Numbered from the stretch's first letter, positions 25,880-34,524 are shown. The stretch is 64,000 nucleotides of DNA from UBA7488 sp964414185 (GCA_964414185.1 CAYPVK010000004.1:39944-103943); one strand, 5' to 3'. The notes: generated by a model not told the origin, from the letters alone. Program-made: numbers and translations.

Positions 25880-26485
25880 ATGATGAATTACATATGGGCG
25901 GGATTGGTTTTAATCGGCGTGTCAACCGTTTTTTTCACCGGCGAATTCACGGCCGTTTCCGAAAGTGCGTTAAATGCAGCCAAAACCGCCGTCAAAATCG
26001 TTTTGGCTTTGATGGGCGTGATGGCATTATGGTTGGGGCTGATGAAAATTGCCGAACAATCGGGTCTGACGGACATATTTGCCAAGGCCATCCAACCGGC
26101 GATTGATTGGTTATTCCCGGACCTTAAAAAAAACAAAAAAGCCAAAGCGGCCATTACAATGAACGTCGCGGCCAATGCATTGGGTTTGGCCAACGCCGCA
26201 ACGCCGTTCGGGCTAAAAGCTATGGAAGAAATGCAAAAGGACAATACAAAAAAAGACACGGCAACCAATGCGATGTGCACGTTTTTAACGATTAACACGG
26301 CGGGCATTCAACTGATTCCGATGAGCGTTATCGGCATTTTAGTGGGGTTGGGCGCCCAAAATCCGGCCGAAATTATCGCGCCTTGTTTAATTGTGACATT
26401 ATTAACACAAGCCATTGCCATTTTTACCGTCAAATTATTGCAAAAATTAAACGGTAATGCTTCAAAACATAAAGGGGATAAGTGA
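25880..26485 (+). CDS. spmA: Nucleoside recognition (Gate) domain protein, SpmA-like
   Basis: About 201 residues from the MMNYIWAG start; an in-frame ATG at 25826 is possible but lacks a good site. Several membrane helices are visible, with the conserved VAANALGLANAATPFGLKAMEEMQ and INTAGIQLIP blocks of SpmA. In Bacillus the SpmA/SpmB pair acts in spore core dehydration. In proteobacteria the pair is common and its substrate unknown. The stop overlaps the spmB start (TGATG). Confidence 0.85.
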   Translation: MMNYIWAGLVLIGVSTVFFTGEFTAVSESALNAAKTAVKIVLALMGVMALWLGLMKIAEQSGLTDIFAKAIQPAIDWLFPDLKKNKKAKAAITMNVAANALGLANAATPFGLKAMEEMQKDNTKKDTATNAMCTFLTINTAGIQLIPMSVIGILVGLGAQNPAEIIAPCLIVTLLTQAIAIFTVKLLQKLNGNASKHKGDK

Positions 26486-27015
26486 TGCGCGAAATTTTAA
26501 TGGTTGTTTCGATGTCTTTAATTCCCTTGCTTATCGGGACGATTTTAATTCACGGCCTGTATAAAAAAGTGCCCGTTTATGAAACGTTTGTCGCGGGTGC
26601 CAAGCAAGGCTTTGAAGTCGGCGTGCGGATTTTGCCGTATTTGGTGGCAATGATGACAGCCGTTGCAATTTTCCGAGCTTCGGGCGCATTGGATATGATT
26701 GCATCATGGATGTCGCCCGTTTTGATATACTTTGGCATTTCGCCCGATTTAATCCCGCTGGCGTTTATGCGCTCGTTATCGGGCAGCGGGACATTGGGCA
26801 TTTTTTCGGAAATTGCCGCCGTTCACGGCCCGGACAGCCCCGTTACCAAAACGGCCGCCGTCATGACGGGGTCAAGCGAAACAACCTTTTACGTATTGGC
26901 CGTTTATTTCGGATCGGTCGGCATCACAAAATTCCGCCATGCGGTCATCGCGGGTCTGATCGCCGATTTTGCCGGCATCGTCATTGCGCTGGCAATTTCA
27001 AAAATGTTGTTTTAA
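26485..27015 (+). CDS. spmB: Nucleoside recognition (Gate) domain protein, SpmB-like
   Basis: 176 residues, multi-helix membrane protein. FVAGAKQGFEVGVRILPYLVAM and the SGSSETTFYVLAVYFG-type block (here TGSSETTFYVLAVYFGSVGI) are characteristic. It is translationally coupled to the upstream SpmA-like gene and presumably forms one inner-membrane complex with it. The host shows no sign of sporulation, so the symbol denotes homology only. Confidence 0.85.
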   Translation: MREILMVVSMSLIPLLIGTILIHGLYKKVPVYETFVAGAKQGFEVGVRILPYLVAMMTAVAIFRASGALDMIASWMSPVLIYFGISPDLIPLAFMRSLSGSGTLGIFSEIAAVHGPDSPVTKTAAVMTGSSETTFYVLAVYFGSVGITKFRHAVIAGLIADFAGIVIALAISKMLF

Positions 27016-27410
27016 TTATTGAACGGATAAGGAAACAATACCGTTGAATTTTGTTCTTTCCCAATCCCCGCATTTGCCGATACGCCGTTGATTTTTTCCA
27101 TTTAAACCATAAAAAACTTTGAATTAAAACGGATAAATTTTCATCGTCAAATTTCACAAAAAATTCGGCGAAATTTTAAAAGTGCCCTGAGTCGTTTTTT
27201 ACATCAAAATTTCCGCTTTTTTTGATAAATTTTAAAAATTCGACAAATCTAAGAAAAACATTAACCCTTTTATAATCAAATATTTCTTTTAATTTACTTT
27301 TCATCATATCCCGATTTGGGCTAAAAATAGAAAAAAGTATACAATTCAAAAATATAGAAAAAAATTCATCGGAATTATACAAAAAAACCGATCAAAAAAA
27401 GGGGGAAATT
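27016..27410. other. AT-rich intergenic region
   Basis: About 395 bp without a convincing gene. The 68-codon minus-strand frame at 27176-27382 has no ribosome-binding site or recognisable content. The last 15 bp give the GGGGGAAATT ribosome-binding site of the glycosyltransferase gene. Confidence 0.5.
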
Positions 27411-28466
27411 ATGCCAAAAATTTCAGTCATCATACCCGTATACAACGTCGAAAAATTTTTGCCTGCGTGTTTGGATAGTTTGCTTAACCAAACATTTAAA
27501 GATTTTGAAATCATATGCGTCAATGACGGTTCAACCGATAACAGCGGCAAAATTTTGTTGGATTATTCATCTCGCAATACGCCGGGCAAGCCCCGGATAA
27601 GGCCCGTCTTTCAAAAAAATCAGGGTATTTCACGTGCGCGCAACAGCGGTTTGGAAGAAGCGACCGGAGAATATATATATTTCATGGATTCGGATGATTT
27701 TATACATCCTCAATTATTGGAAATCGCTTACACGCATGCAAAAAAGAACAAAGCCGATTTAACCGGATTTGATTTTTACCGCGAAGCCGTACCGGGCGAA
27801 TTGACATTGGACGGGGCAAAAAAATACGAAAATATTGACGCGATAAAAACAATTGTTACAACAAACCCGCTCAAATACTTCAAACCATCTGCCGAACCGC
27901 GCATTTATTATAATGTTTGGTCAAAATTAATCAAACGTTCTTTCATCCGCGGCATGGAATTTTTGCCGAATGTCAACCGTTGCGAAGACATGCTTTTTGT
28001 GGCTTGCATGTTAAAACAAAAACCCAAAACCGTTTTAATTCCCGAAAAACTTTATTTTTATCGTAAAAATGACAAATCCGTAACAAACGCGCATTTCGAC
28101 GAAAAACATTTGCAAGACCATTACATGGCTTTAACGGCTTTGCGGGACACATTCCAAGGCAAAGAGTACAAAGATGAATTAAATTTCATCTTGAAAAACA
28201 CCATGCCCGACATTTTATCCAAAATCGTCAAAAAAATCGAAGCGTCCGATTTTGAAAATAAAAATCAATTGCTGCCTTTGTGGAGAAATATGCTCAGTGA
28301 TTTGGTCAAATCCAAATGCATCGCGTGGGGGCAAGAAGTCGTCAAGCCGAAAAAACGTTTTTTACCTTATGTTCTGACGGCAAAACACCATGTGCGCATT
28401 TTACCGAAATTGGAACGCACACTGTATGAATCATCCAGAAAGCGCATGGCTCTGTCAAGGGCATGA
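27411..28466 (+). CDS. Family 2 glycosyltransferase
   Basis: 351 residues. A GT-A fold is visible: ISVIIPVYNVEKFLPACLDSLLNQT at the N-terminus, NDGSTDNSG for nucleotide-sugar binding, a YFMDSDDF DXD motif near residue 90, and a later RCEDMLF block. The C-terminal 100 residues are helical and basic. It probably transfers a sugar to a surface polysaccharide or LPS core; the sugar cannot be told. Ribosome-binding site is AGGGGGAAA. The gene is solitary, with no polysaccharide cluster nearby. Confidence 0.9.
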   Translation: MPKISVIIPVYNVEKFLPACLDSLLNQTFKDFEIICVNDGSTDNSGKILLDYSSRNTPGKPRIRPVFQKNQGISRARNSGLEEATGEYIYFMDSDDFIHPQLLEIAYTHAKKNKADLTGFDFYREAVPGELTLDGAKKYENIDAIKTIVTTNPLKYFKPSAEPRIYYNVWSKLIKRSFIRGMEFLPNVNRCEDMLFVACMLKQKPKTVLIPEKLYFYRKNDKSVTNAHFDEKHLQDHYMALTALRDTFQGKEYKDELNFILKNTMPDILSKIVKKIEASDFENKNQLLPLWRNMLSDLVKSKCIAWGQEVVKPKKRFLPYVLTAKHHVRILPKLERTLYESSRKRMALSRA

Positions 28467-28546
28467 TTTTGTCATATCGGAACAATGCATATAAACGGTT
28501 GATACTCTCTTTATTCGGTTTTTGTATAAGTTTAAAAACAACAAAA

Positions 28547-28760
28547 CCCACCGTTAAAAAGGTGGGCGGATGTTCAGAAACCGTTTAAACGCAGACGGCT
28601 CGGCTTATTTGGATAAACCTTATTCACCGACATCCGCCCTTGGACAGATATTGGCACGATTATTTTAGTCGTTATGCTCACGACTGCGTTTAAAAAGGGT
28701 TTCTACGCCCTGAACCCAATTCTTTGCAGAACCGAACTCAACCGAAGGCTATCATAAAAA
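28547..28760. ncRNA. Structured non-coding segment, pseudoknot-capable, family unknown
   Basis: Between convergent genes. Perfect pairings: CCCACC (28547)/GGTGGG (28561); GGGCGGATGT (28564-28573)/ACATCCGCCC (28630-28639); TTTAAACGCAG (28584-28594)/CTGCGTTTAAA (28684-28694), which crosses the previous stem; AGTCGT (28667)/ACGACT (28680); GGGTT (28697)/AACCC (28713). On the minus strand the CCCACC/GGTGGG hairpin followed by TTTTG would be a terminator, favouring a minus-strand RNA of about 220 nt. I could not match it to 6S RNA, tmRNA, SRP RNA or RNase P RNA. Confidence 0.5.
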
Positions 28761-28836
28761 TCATAAAGCTTCAAGAAAATTCTATACGCCCGTATTCAAT
28801 CGGTATCCGTTCAAATAAAAGCGGTGAAACAATTTT

Positions 28837-29658
28837 TTAATGTAAAAATTGAATAATGGTTTGGTACAAATCCTGCCGGCTTTGTTTACCTGTAAAATTA
28901 TGACCGGCCTGTTCGATAATTTCCAATTTTTGAGGAACGACAAACGTTTCACTTAATTCTTTGACATCTTTCGGAGCAATGACCCTGTCATTATCCGCCG
29001 CAATCAACAGCACATCCGATTGAATTTTTGACGCGAACTTTATAGCATCATATGATTTGGCTTCCTCCACGACGGCATACGGAATAACGGCATTACGGTA
29101 TTCGTATTCTCCTTTTTCTTTCCACTTTCCACAAAAATCGGGCATATTGGCCATACAACTTTCTTCCCATTTTTGACCGCTGATAACCGGCGTTATTAAA
29201 ACCAAAGTTTCAACTTCGTCGGGATGTTCGGCCGCATACCGCAACACGGACGCTCCGCCCAAAGAATGCCCGGCAAGAACAAACGGCCGTCCATAAAAAT
29301 CTTGCGTTTTTGCCCAATTGACGACCGTATTCAAATCTTCTTCATATGTCGACAAACGACCGTTTACAACCTGCCCGTCGCTTTTGCCCAACGAATTTCT
29401 GTTATCAAACGTGATAACCGAATAACCTTTGTCTAAAAAAGCCTTTTTGGTTGCCTGAACGGCGGGGTGTTCCATATTGGACGCCAAACCATGTTGAATA
29501 ACGGCCAATCTTTTGTCAACGGCATCTTCTTGTTCATCAAGTTGCAAACAGATTAACTCATTTTGCGCATTTCGAATCTGAATTTCATGTGTCGGATTAT
29601 TTTGAACACAAGACGTCAGAAAAATAAATAAAACACTTATCCAAAATTTCGGCATCAT
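28837..29658 (-). CDS. Alpha/beta-hydrolase lipoprotein
   Basis: 273 residues. A signal peptide with lipobox is visible (FLTSC at 13-17). The alpha/beta-hydrolase fold shows the nucleophile elbow GHSLGG (about 129-134), a GLAS oxyanion region after VIQH, acid residue in IAADNDRV and a late GHNF histidine. The serine hydrolase family is clear but the substrate is not; esters or lipids at the membrane are likely. Ribosome-binding site is GGGAAACAATG-like and weak. Confidence 0.85.
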   Translation of the reverse strand: MMPKFWISVLFIFLTSCVQNNPTHEIQIRNAQNELICLQLDEQEDAVDKRLAVIQHGLASNMEHPAVQATKKAFLDKGYSVITFDNRNSLGKSDGQVVNGRLSTYEEDLNTVVNWAKTQDFYGRPFVLAGHSLGGASVLRYAAEHPDEVETLVLITPVISGQKWEESCMANMPDFCGKWKEKGEYEYRNAVIPYAVVEEAKSYDAIKFASKIQSDVLLIAADNDRVIAPKDVKELSETFVVPQKLEIIEQAGHNFTGKQSRQDLYQTIIQFLH

Positions 29659-30057
29659 ACATTGTTTCCCAATTTTTTTAATTTTGATTGTGCTATGGGA
29701 TAATATTATGCACCCTTTTTAATAAAAACAAGAAATTTATTTTTTCATAAAAATTTCGCTTCAAACCCACCGCGCACATATAAAAAAAACGCCCCGATGG
29801 ACGTTTTTGTTTCATTGATTGTGTAACAGAGTCAACTCTGGGAAAAATATACTTTTTCGCCCAATTTTTAGACAATATCACGAAAAATCAACATATTAGT
29901 GCAAATCTGAAGGAATTGTATATTTTTCCGTAAAAAAGCAATAACATTTTGTTTGTGCGAGATATTATCAAATTTAGCTCTCTTGCCCCTGCGGTAGAGC
30001 CAGAAATCGAACCTTTTTGAAACCAAAAAAAATTTCATCACCACCAATTCAATTTTT
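29659..30057. other. Intergenic region at the left edge of the accessory island
   Basis: No gene is supported. It contains a minus-strand terminator at 29782-29808 (AAAACGTCC/GGGGCGTTTT followed by T), suited to stop transcription leaving the island. Base composition shifts from core-like to island-like around 29.7-30.0 kb. Confidence 0.45.
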
Positions 30058-30090
30058 TGAAGGAACCCACTGGGATGACGGTAATGGCAA
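30058..30090 (+). repeat. 33-bp direct repeat, left copy
   Basis: TGAAGGAACCCACT, then GGGATGACGGTAATGGCAA. The right copy at 31602-31634 differs at five positions, four of them clustered in the middle. The two copies bracket the DUF3800 module in the same orientation. Confidence 0.75.
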
Positions 30091-30159
30091 TTTTAACCCG
30101 GAAAATATTTGCCAGACTGATTCTAGGTGCCTCTGCTGGGATAACAATCGTAATAATTA

Positions 30160-30247
30160 TTGACAATTATGATAATATATGTTATATAATACTCATTATC
30201 ATCTACCATGTGTAGAAGGATTTTCGGGGTCGTCCTCTTGGACGACC
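30160..30247 (+). promoter_or_regulatory. Strong plus-strand promoter leading to a hairpin, no ORF
   Basis: TTGACA (30160-30165), 17-nt spacer, TATATA (30183-30188, overlapping TATAAT). About 35 nt after the expected start is a perfect 8-bp hairpin GGTCGTCC-TCTT-GGACGACC (30228-30247). The transcript would run toward the 3' end of the convergent 30342 gene. It is a possible small or antisense RNA. Confidence 0.5.
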
Positions 30248-30341
30248 TCCGCTCTTTTAAATCATTTTCTCGGATCCTTGCAGGTTTTCAGGTCTCTTGC
30301 AACCCCTCTTAATGTTCCCGGGTGAGCTACATAATATGCAG

Positions 30342-30749
30342 TTATGAGTTCAAAAGAAGTTCTTTTTCTGTTTTCGCCAAGCACAAGCAAATATTTTTAA
30401 CATCCAACCAAAAGAAAATCCTTCTTTGAGCACCTTTTGGTGTTTTACAAATTTTTTCCCAACAAATAATTTCTTCACTCATATAGTTATTTAAGATGTA
30501 TGAGCACCAATGAAATCTTCTAATCCGTTCAAAATCAGGAATTCTATCTGGATTCCCTTCTGTAATCAAATGCCAAAAACATTCATGCTTTCCAGAATCT
30601 TCTGGATTTCTGCGACATGTAATATTTTTACCCAAAACGATAATTTTAGAATTATATAATTCTTCCAAATAGATTTGATATATTTTTTCAATTTCATCTT
30701 GATAGTTATTAATATCTATCTCTAATAACTCAGGAAGTTCTAAACTCAT
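30342..30749 (-). CDS. Hypothetical protein, second gene of the DUF3800 module
   Basis: 135 residues from the ATG at 30749; AAGGA lies just upstream and overlaps the end of the DUF3800 gene, so a longer start at 30770 is less likely. The middle shows RRNPEDSGKHECFWHLITEG, then PDFERIRRFHW and an aromatic-rich C-terminal half (IFFWLDVKNICLCLAK). I recall similar H-L-x-E-G / PD-x-x-R-x-R-I-x-W proteins from mobile elements, without an assigned activity. Conserved basic and His residues would suit an RNase-like or nucleic-acid-binding protein; this is a guess. Composition is AT-rich and island-like. Confidence 0.65.
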   Translation of the reverse strand: MSLELPELLEIDINNYQDEIEKIYQIYLEELYNSKIIVLGKNITCRRNPEDSGKHECFWHLITEGNPDRIPDFERIRRFHWCSYILNNYMSEEIICWEKICKTPKGAQRRIFFWLDVKNICLCLAKTEKELLLNS

Positions 30750-30754
30750 TTGTA

Positions 30755-31465
30755 TTATTGTCCTTTCCATACAAACAAATTGAACTTCTCATTATTATAA
30801 CGAGAGCTGGAATTAAAATCGATAAATAACTCTTTTTCAATTTTATCGCACATTGCTAATTTTACTTTGCTGGGCTCATTTTTAATTTCGGCAAGCCTAT
30901 CACGATATCCTATTGCTCCAATCAAAATATCCGCCAATTGCAATAATTCAGATTCATTAGAACGTATCTGCTGGATTTTCTGTATGTCCAAATCTTCTCG
31001 TTGTTTTTTGAATTGTAAAATGTCTTTTAATTTACATACTTTCTCGCATCCAATAGTATCTTTGATATCAATATATATATTATAATTTTTATGAGGTTGC
31101 AGGATATGCTTCAACATATCGTAATACATCTTATAATACCAATCATTGTGGGTTTGGTTAAATTTATAATGATTAAGTTGTTTTTTATCAGAAATTTTTA
31201 TTGCTCTAAAACGCAGAGAATCCTCAGCTCTAAACAAATCTACCAAATCAAAATAAAAATCTTGTTTTGAGGGAGAAATTTTAGTCCATTTTGCTTCTCT
31301 ATTTCTTGGAAGACCATGTTTTTCTTTAAGTTGCTTAATTTTAGATGTAATATCTTTTATTTTCCCAATGGGACACGAAATTCCACCAATAATCATGGAT
31401 GTATGATGATCATTTTCTAAATGACACGATTCGTCACAATATATGTTAATTATAGGTCTTTCCAT
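30755..31465 (-). CDS. DUF3800 family protein
   Basis: 236 residues. N-terminal INIYCDESCHL (the DUF3800 DES motif), a middle IYIDIKDTIG acidic strand and a C-terminal ESELLQLADILIGAIGYR block give the RNase H-like layout of this family. DUF3800 proteins are frequent on mobile elements and near defence genes; their activity is not established. It is five bases before the start of the small downstream gene and is flanked, together with it, by 33-bp direct repeats. Confidence 0.82.
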   Translation of the reverse strand: MERPIINIYCDESCHLENDHHTSMIIGGISCPIGKIKDITSKIKQLKEKHGLPRNREAKWTKISPSKQDFYFDLVDLFRAEDSLRFRAIKISDKKQLNHYKFNQTHNDWYYKMYYDMLKHILQPHKNYNIYIDIKDTIGCEKVCKLKDILQFKKQREDLDIQKIQQIRSNESELLQLADILIGAIGYRDRLAEIKNEPSKVKLAMCDKIEKELFIDFNSSSRYNNEKFNLFVWKGQ

Positions 31466-31601
31466 TTTTAATCCTCGCTCAAAATAATAAAATAGATTAA
31501 AAAATATTTATTTAAAATTCAATAAAAATATAAATGAAAACAATTTAAATCAATGTTATAAAAGAATTGGTACAGAGATCAAAAACAAACTCTATTTTCG
31601 C

Positions 31602-31634
31602 TGAAGGAACCCACTAGAGTGATGGTAATGGCAA
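31602..31634 (+). repeat. 33-bp direct repeat, right copy
   Basis: TGAAGGAACCCACT, then AGAGTGATGGTAATGGCAA. It lies 17 bp downstream of the abiEii stop and matches the copy at 30058-30090. Confidence 0.75.
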
Positions 31635-31651
31635 CTCATCAGGTTGAACAA

Positions 31652-32521
31652 CTACTTATTTTCTGCGCTTTGCAAATTTTGAGTAATACCAATGAAAAAG
31701 TCTTTGCTCCACAAATCAAGTTTACTTTTGTCGGTAATAAATGGCAAAACATCTTGTTTGGCTTGCTCATAGTCAATAAATTCAAAACGCTGGTTAAGCA
31801 TGTTCAGTAACACTTCCAGAGAAAATGGCTCACCTTTTGATAAGGCTTCGGAATCTATCAATCTGGCGTACAGATGCGGTAAATTAACTTTTACCTGTCT
31901 GGATAGATAAAAAACATAGTCATACAAATCTCTTCCTTTAATGCGGCTTTTCCAAGAACGGCAAATAACAGCGTGAATTTTACCGGCAAATAAAGACGGC
32001 ATATCATACAGCTTAACTTGATAAGGCGTGGGCAACAGACGGTATTTATTTTCAAACTGCGCAAAAGCCGGCGGATTAGTATCAATCTCAAATTTTATTT
32101 TTATAACTTCATCAGGATTGATACCAACAGTCTGCGCGCCATAAATATTAAAAATATGTTCCTTGGTGTTTCCTTTCAAAAAAGCGGATTTAATAGCGGA
32201 ATCTGTTGTTTTTTGCTTTTCTTCAACTGAAAACCTCAACCCGAGCGAGGCAAGTTCATTTTCTAAACCTGAAAAATAGCGCTGCAGCTTGAATTCCGTA
32301 TCTGGAGTAATCAACGAAAAATCCAAATCTTCAGAAAATCTATCAAGTCCATAAAAAATACGCAGAGCCGTTCCGCCATAAAACTCCGCGTTTTTAAAGA
32401 AGCCGGCACGTGATAATCCGCATAAAGCAACCTCCTGCACTACTTCTTTCAGAGCATTCTTCTTTTCTTCTAAAGTATTGATTTTAAAATTGCTTAGCAT
32501 TTGCTCCAAAACAGTTTGCAT
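31652..32521 (-). CDS. abiEii: AbiEii-type nucleotidyltransferase toxin, copy 1
   Basis: 289 residues. The nucleotidyltransferase core is intact: FYGGTALRIFYGLDRFSEDLDFSL (about 47-70), with the GG and SEDLDF motifs. Type IV toxin of the AbiE abortive-infection/toxin-antitoxin family. Its start overlaps the stop of abiEi (TAATG), but that antitoxin is only a 66-codon fragment here. The paralogue at 38375 is highly similar (shared LDRFSEDLDFSL, VEEKQKT/IEEKQKT and a near-identical central region) and could be a source of antitoxin in trans. Confidence 0.9.
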   Translation of the reverse strand: MQTVLEQMLSNFKINTLEEKKNALKEVVQEVALCGLSRAGFFKNAEFYGGTALRIFYGLDRFSEDLDFSLITPDTEFKLQRYFSGLENELASLGLRFSVEEKQKTTDSAIKSAFLKGNTKEHIFNIYGAQTVGINPDEVIKIKFEIDTNPPAFAQFENKYRLLPTPYQVKLYDMPSLFAGKIHAVICRSWKSRIKGRDLYDYVFYLSRQVKVNLPHLYARLIDSEALSKGEPFSLEVLLNMLNQRFEFIDYEQAKQDVLPFITDKSKLDLWSKDFFIGITQNLQSAENK

Positions 32522-32721
32522 TATTTGTCTCTCCTGATTAACTTGCCTAAAAGATTAAGATTGGTTGCGTGATATAAAGGAGCAAGCTCGCCTATGCTTG
32601 CTTTGTCCAGCTTGGCAAATTCTTGTTCATCAATGCGCAAATCATTAAATAAGAGCTCTTGCAACTCGGTTAAATTTTTCGCCGGCGGCAATGTGTAGAG
32701 CTTATCACATGGCGCTTTCAA
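32521..32721 (-). pseudogene. AbiEi antitoxin fragment, N-terminal two thirds missing
   Basis: About 66 codons homologous to the last third of the intact AbiEi at 39256 (CDKLYTLPPAKNL to LNLLGKLIRR). Homology stops abruptly at about 32720, where unrelated sequence leading to hipB begins. The lost part includes the DNA-binding domain. The original start region of this gene is still visible at about 34525-34550, so hipBA occupies the gap. Confidence 0.85.
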
Positions 32722-32872
32722 AACTTTTACTCAAAATCCGCAGTCTCAAACCTTCAAAAGCTCCAGTTTCATTTTAATTATAGATTTCAAAAAACAAGAT
32801 CTTGACACAAAGCAAAATATATTATACATTAAATTAATTACAGTAAAATATATTTTATATAAGAGTTAAAAG

Positions 32873-33187
32873 ATGAAACAAAAACTGGCAACACCCATCC
32901 CCGTTAAAAAGGCTTTAAAAAAGCTTGGGAAAGATATAAAAGAAGCGCGCCTGCGTCGTCGTATTCCTGTGGCGCTTATGGCAGAACGTGTTGGCATTTC
33001 CCGCGTTACCCTTAAATCTATTGAAAACGGACAACCAACTGTGTCTATGGGGATCTATGCCACCGCTCTTTATGTTTTAGGAATGCTAGACCGATTAAAA
33101 GATGTTGCAGATATTGCTTTCGATGCTGTCGGACAGGCGCTAAGCAGCGAAGAGCTTCCTAAACGGATTGTTTTAAAAAAGGAATAA
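32873..33187 (+). CDS. hipB: HipB-like XRE antitoxin
   Basis: 104 residues. The helix-turn-helix spans about 20-75 (ALMAERVGISRVTLKSIENGQPTVSM), followed by a short C-terminal region reaching into the toxin. It should repress its own promoter and neutralise the HipA-like kinase encoded 3 bp downstream. The upstream region contains TTGACA (near 32800) and TATATT-like elements. Confidence 0.88.
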   Translation: MKQKLATPIPVKKALKKLGKDIKEARLRRRIPVALMAERVGISRVTLKSIENGQPTVSMGIYATALYVLGMLDRLKDVADIAFDAVGQALSSEELPKRIVLKKE

Positions 33188-33190
33188 AAA

Positions 33191-34435
33191 ATGGCTGAAA
33201 TTCTGACGTATGTATATATCAATCTGGATGGTAAAGATATACCGGTCGGCCGTTTGTGGTCATATTTTAACAATGGTAAAGAAAGTGCCTCATTTAGATA
33301 TGATGAAAGCTGGTTGAAATTTCCTTGCAACTTTGAATTGGAGCCATACCTTCCTTTGACTGAAGGAACAGGACATACTGACAATAAAAAAAGCATTTTT
33401 GCCTCAATGTCAGATTGTTCTCCTGATACCTGGGGACGTCTGTTGATAAAAAGAAATGAGGAAAAACTGGCAGAGCAAGAAAATCGCCCGCGCCATCAAC
33501 TTAATCAGCTTGACTATTTATTGGCGGTCAATGATTTCTCCCGTCAAGGAGCTTTGCGGTTCAAACAAGCACCAGATGGAGATTTTTTAACCGCAAAAGA
33601 TAAAAAAGCGATACCGCCGTTGGTTGAATTGCCAAAATTGTTGGCAGCATCCGAAAAAATCATAGACGATGATGCATCTTTTAATGACATCAAAGAACTA
33701 CTTATTCCAGGCTCTTCTCTGGGTGGCGCCAGACCTAAAGCATCAGTCATTGACAAACAGGGAAATCTTTGCATAGCTAAGTTCCCTAAAAAAGACGATA
33801 ACAACAATAATGTGTTGTGGGAAGCTGTTGCTCTGACATTAGCAAAAAATGCCGGCTTAAAAGTTCAAGAATGGCAATTAACTAAAGCTCTTGGCAAATC
33901 TATTATTTTGCTTAAACGATTTGACCGTGAGGGAAAGCACCGTATCCCGTTTATTTCCGCAATGAGTATGCTTAATGCTAATGATGGCGAAAACGGGGAT
34001 TATAGTTATTTGGATATTGCAGAAATTATCCGAACTAAAGGCGTTAACATTAAGGAAGACCTGAAAGAACTTTGGAGTAGAATGTTATTTTCCATACTCA
34101 TTTCTAATACGGATGACCATTTGCGCAATCACGGCTTCTTAAAACAAAATCCTATTGGCTGGAGCCTTTCGCCATTGTATGATGTTAACCCCAGCGTTGA
34201 TAGGACGTCAAATCTACAACTGAATATTGATGAAACAAGCAGTGCGACCTCCATTGACTTGGCTCTTTCGGTAGCAGATTACTTTGGCTTGTCCAAACCG
34301 GAGGCTGATAAAATTCTCAAACAGCAAATAATAGCAGTTTCCGAATGGAAAGATATCGCTCAACATTTAGGCATTAGCAATGCTGAAATTTCCCGTATGA
34401 ATGCCGCTTTTAAAGGAAACTCCACCAAATACTAA
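33191..34435 (+). CDS. hipA: HipA-like serine/threonine kinase toxin
   Basis: 414 residues. HipA landmarks: Gly-rich loop PGSSLGGARPKASV (about 176-189), catalytic SNTDDHLRNHGF (about 309-320) and YDVNPS. The family phosphorylates aminoacyl-tRNA synthetases and causes growth arrest. It forms an operon with hipB. The pair sits exactly where the N-terminal part of abiEi copy 1 should be. Its composition is less AT-rich than the flanking abiE copy, suggesting a different origin. Confidence 0.9.
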   Translation: MAEILTYVYINLDGKDIPVGRLWSYFNNGKESASFRYDESWLKFPCNFELEPYLPLTEGTGHTDNKKSIFASMSDCSPDTWGRLLIKRNEEKLAEQENRPRHQLNQLDYLLAVNDFSRQGALRFKQAPDGDFLTAKDKKAIPPLVELPKLLAASEKIIDDDASFNDIKELLIPGSSLGGARPKASVIDKQGNLCIAKFPKKDDNNNNVLWEAVALTLAKNAGLKVQEWQLTKALGKSIILLKRFDREGKHRIPFISAMSMLNANDGENGDYSYLDIAEIIRTKGVNIKEDLKELWSRMLFSILISNTDDHLRNHGFLKQNPIGWSLSPLYDVNPSVDRTSNLQLNIDETSSATSIDLALSVADYFGLSKPEADKILKQQIIAVSEWKDIAQHLGISNAEISRMNAAFKGNSTKY

Positions 34436-34461
34436 AAAAGCTTCTGTTTTTTTGGAATTTA

Positions 34462-34497
34462 CAGTAACTTTTGTGGTAACCTTTATAGTAACCTTTT
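34462..34497 (+). repeat. Three tandem 12-bp repeats downstream of hipA
   Basis: CAGTAACTTTTG, TGGTAACCTTTA and TAGTAACCTTTT in direct succession. On the minus strand one frame reads KVTIKVTTKVTV, like the linker repeats in some Fic/AlbA-type regulators, so this may be a gene remnant rather than iterons. Confidence 0.5.
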
Positions 34498-34524
34498 CAG
34501 GGAATTACTTGCTCAAAATAACAT

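Noticed and set aside
27176..27382. 68-codon minus-strand frame in the spmB-glycosyltransferase gap
   Set aside because: No ribosome-binding site, no recognisable domain and a composition explained by AT-rich DNA.
28547..28800. Possible 6S RNA, tmRNA or RNase P RNA
   Set aside because: The diagnostic elements were looked for on both strands (tmRNA T-arm and tag codons, RNase P GAGGAAAGTCC, SRP GGAAGCAGCC) and not found; kept only as an unassigned structured RNA.
29980..30015. tRNA-like fragment on the minus strand (GGTTCGATTTC)
   Set aside because: The flanking bases do not form a T-arm stem and no acceptor or anticodon arm is present.
29700..30300. Left attachment site as a copy of the tRNA-fMet 3' end
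   Set aside because: Searched by eye for TGGTTGCGGGGG and related words; no match found at the left edge of the island.
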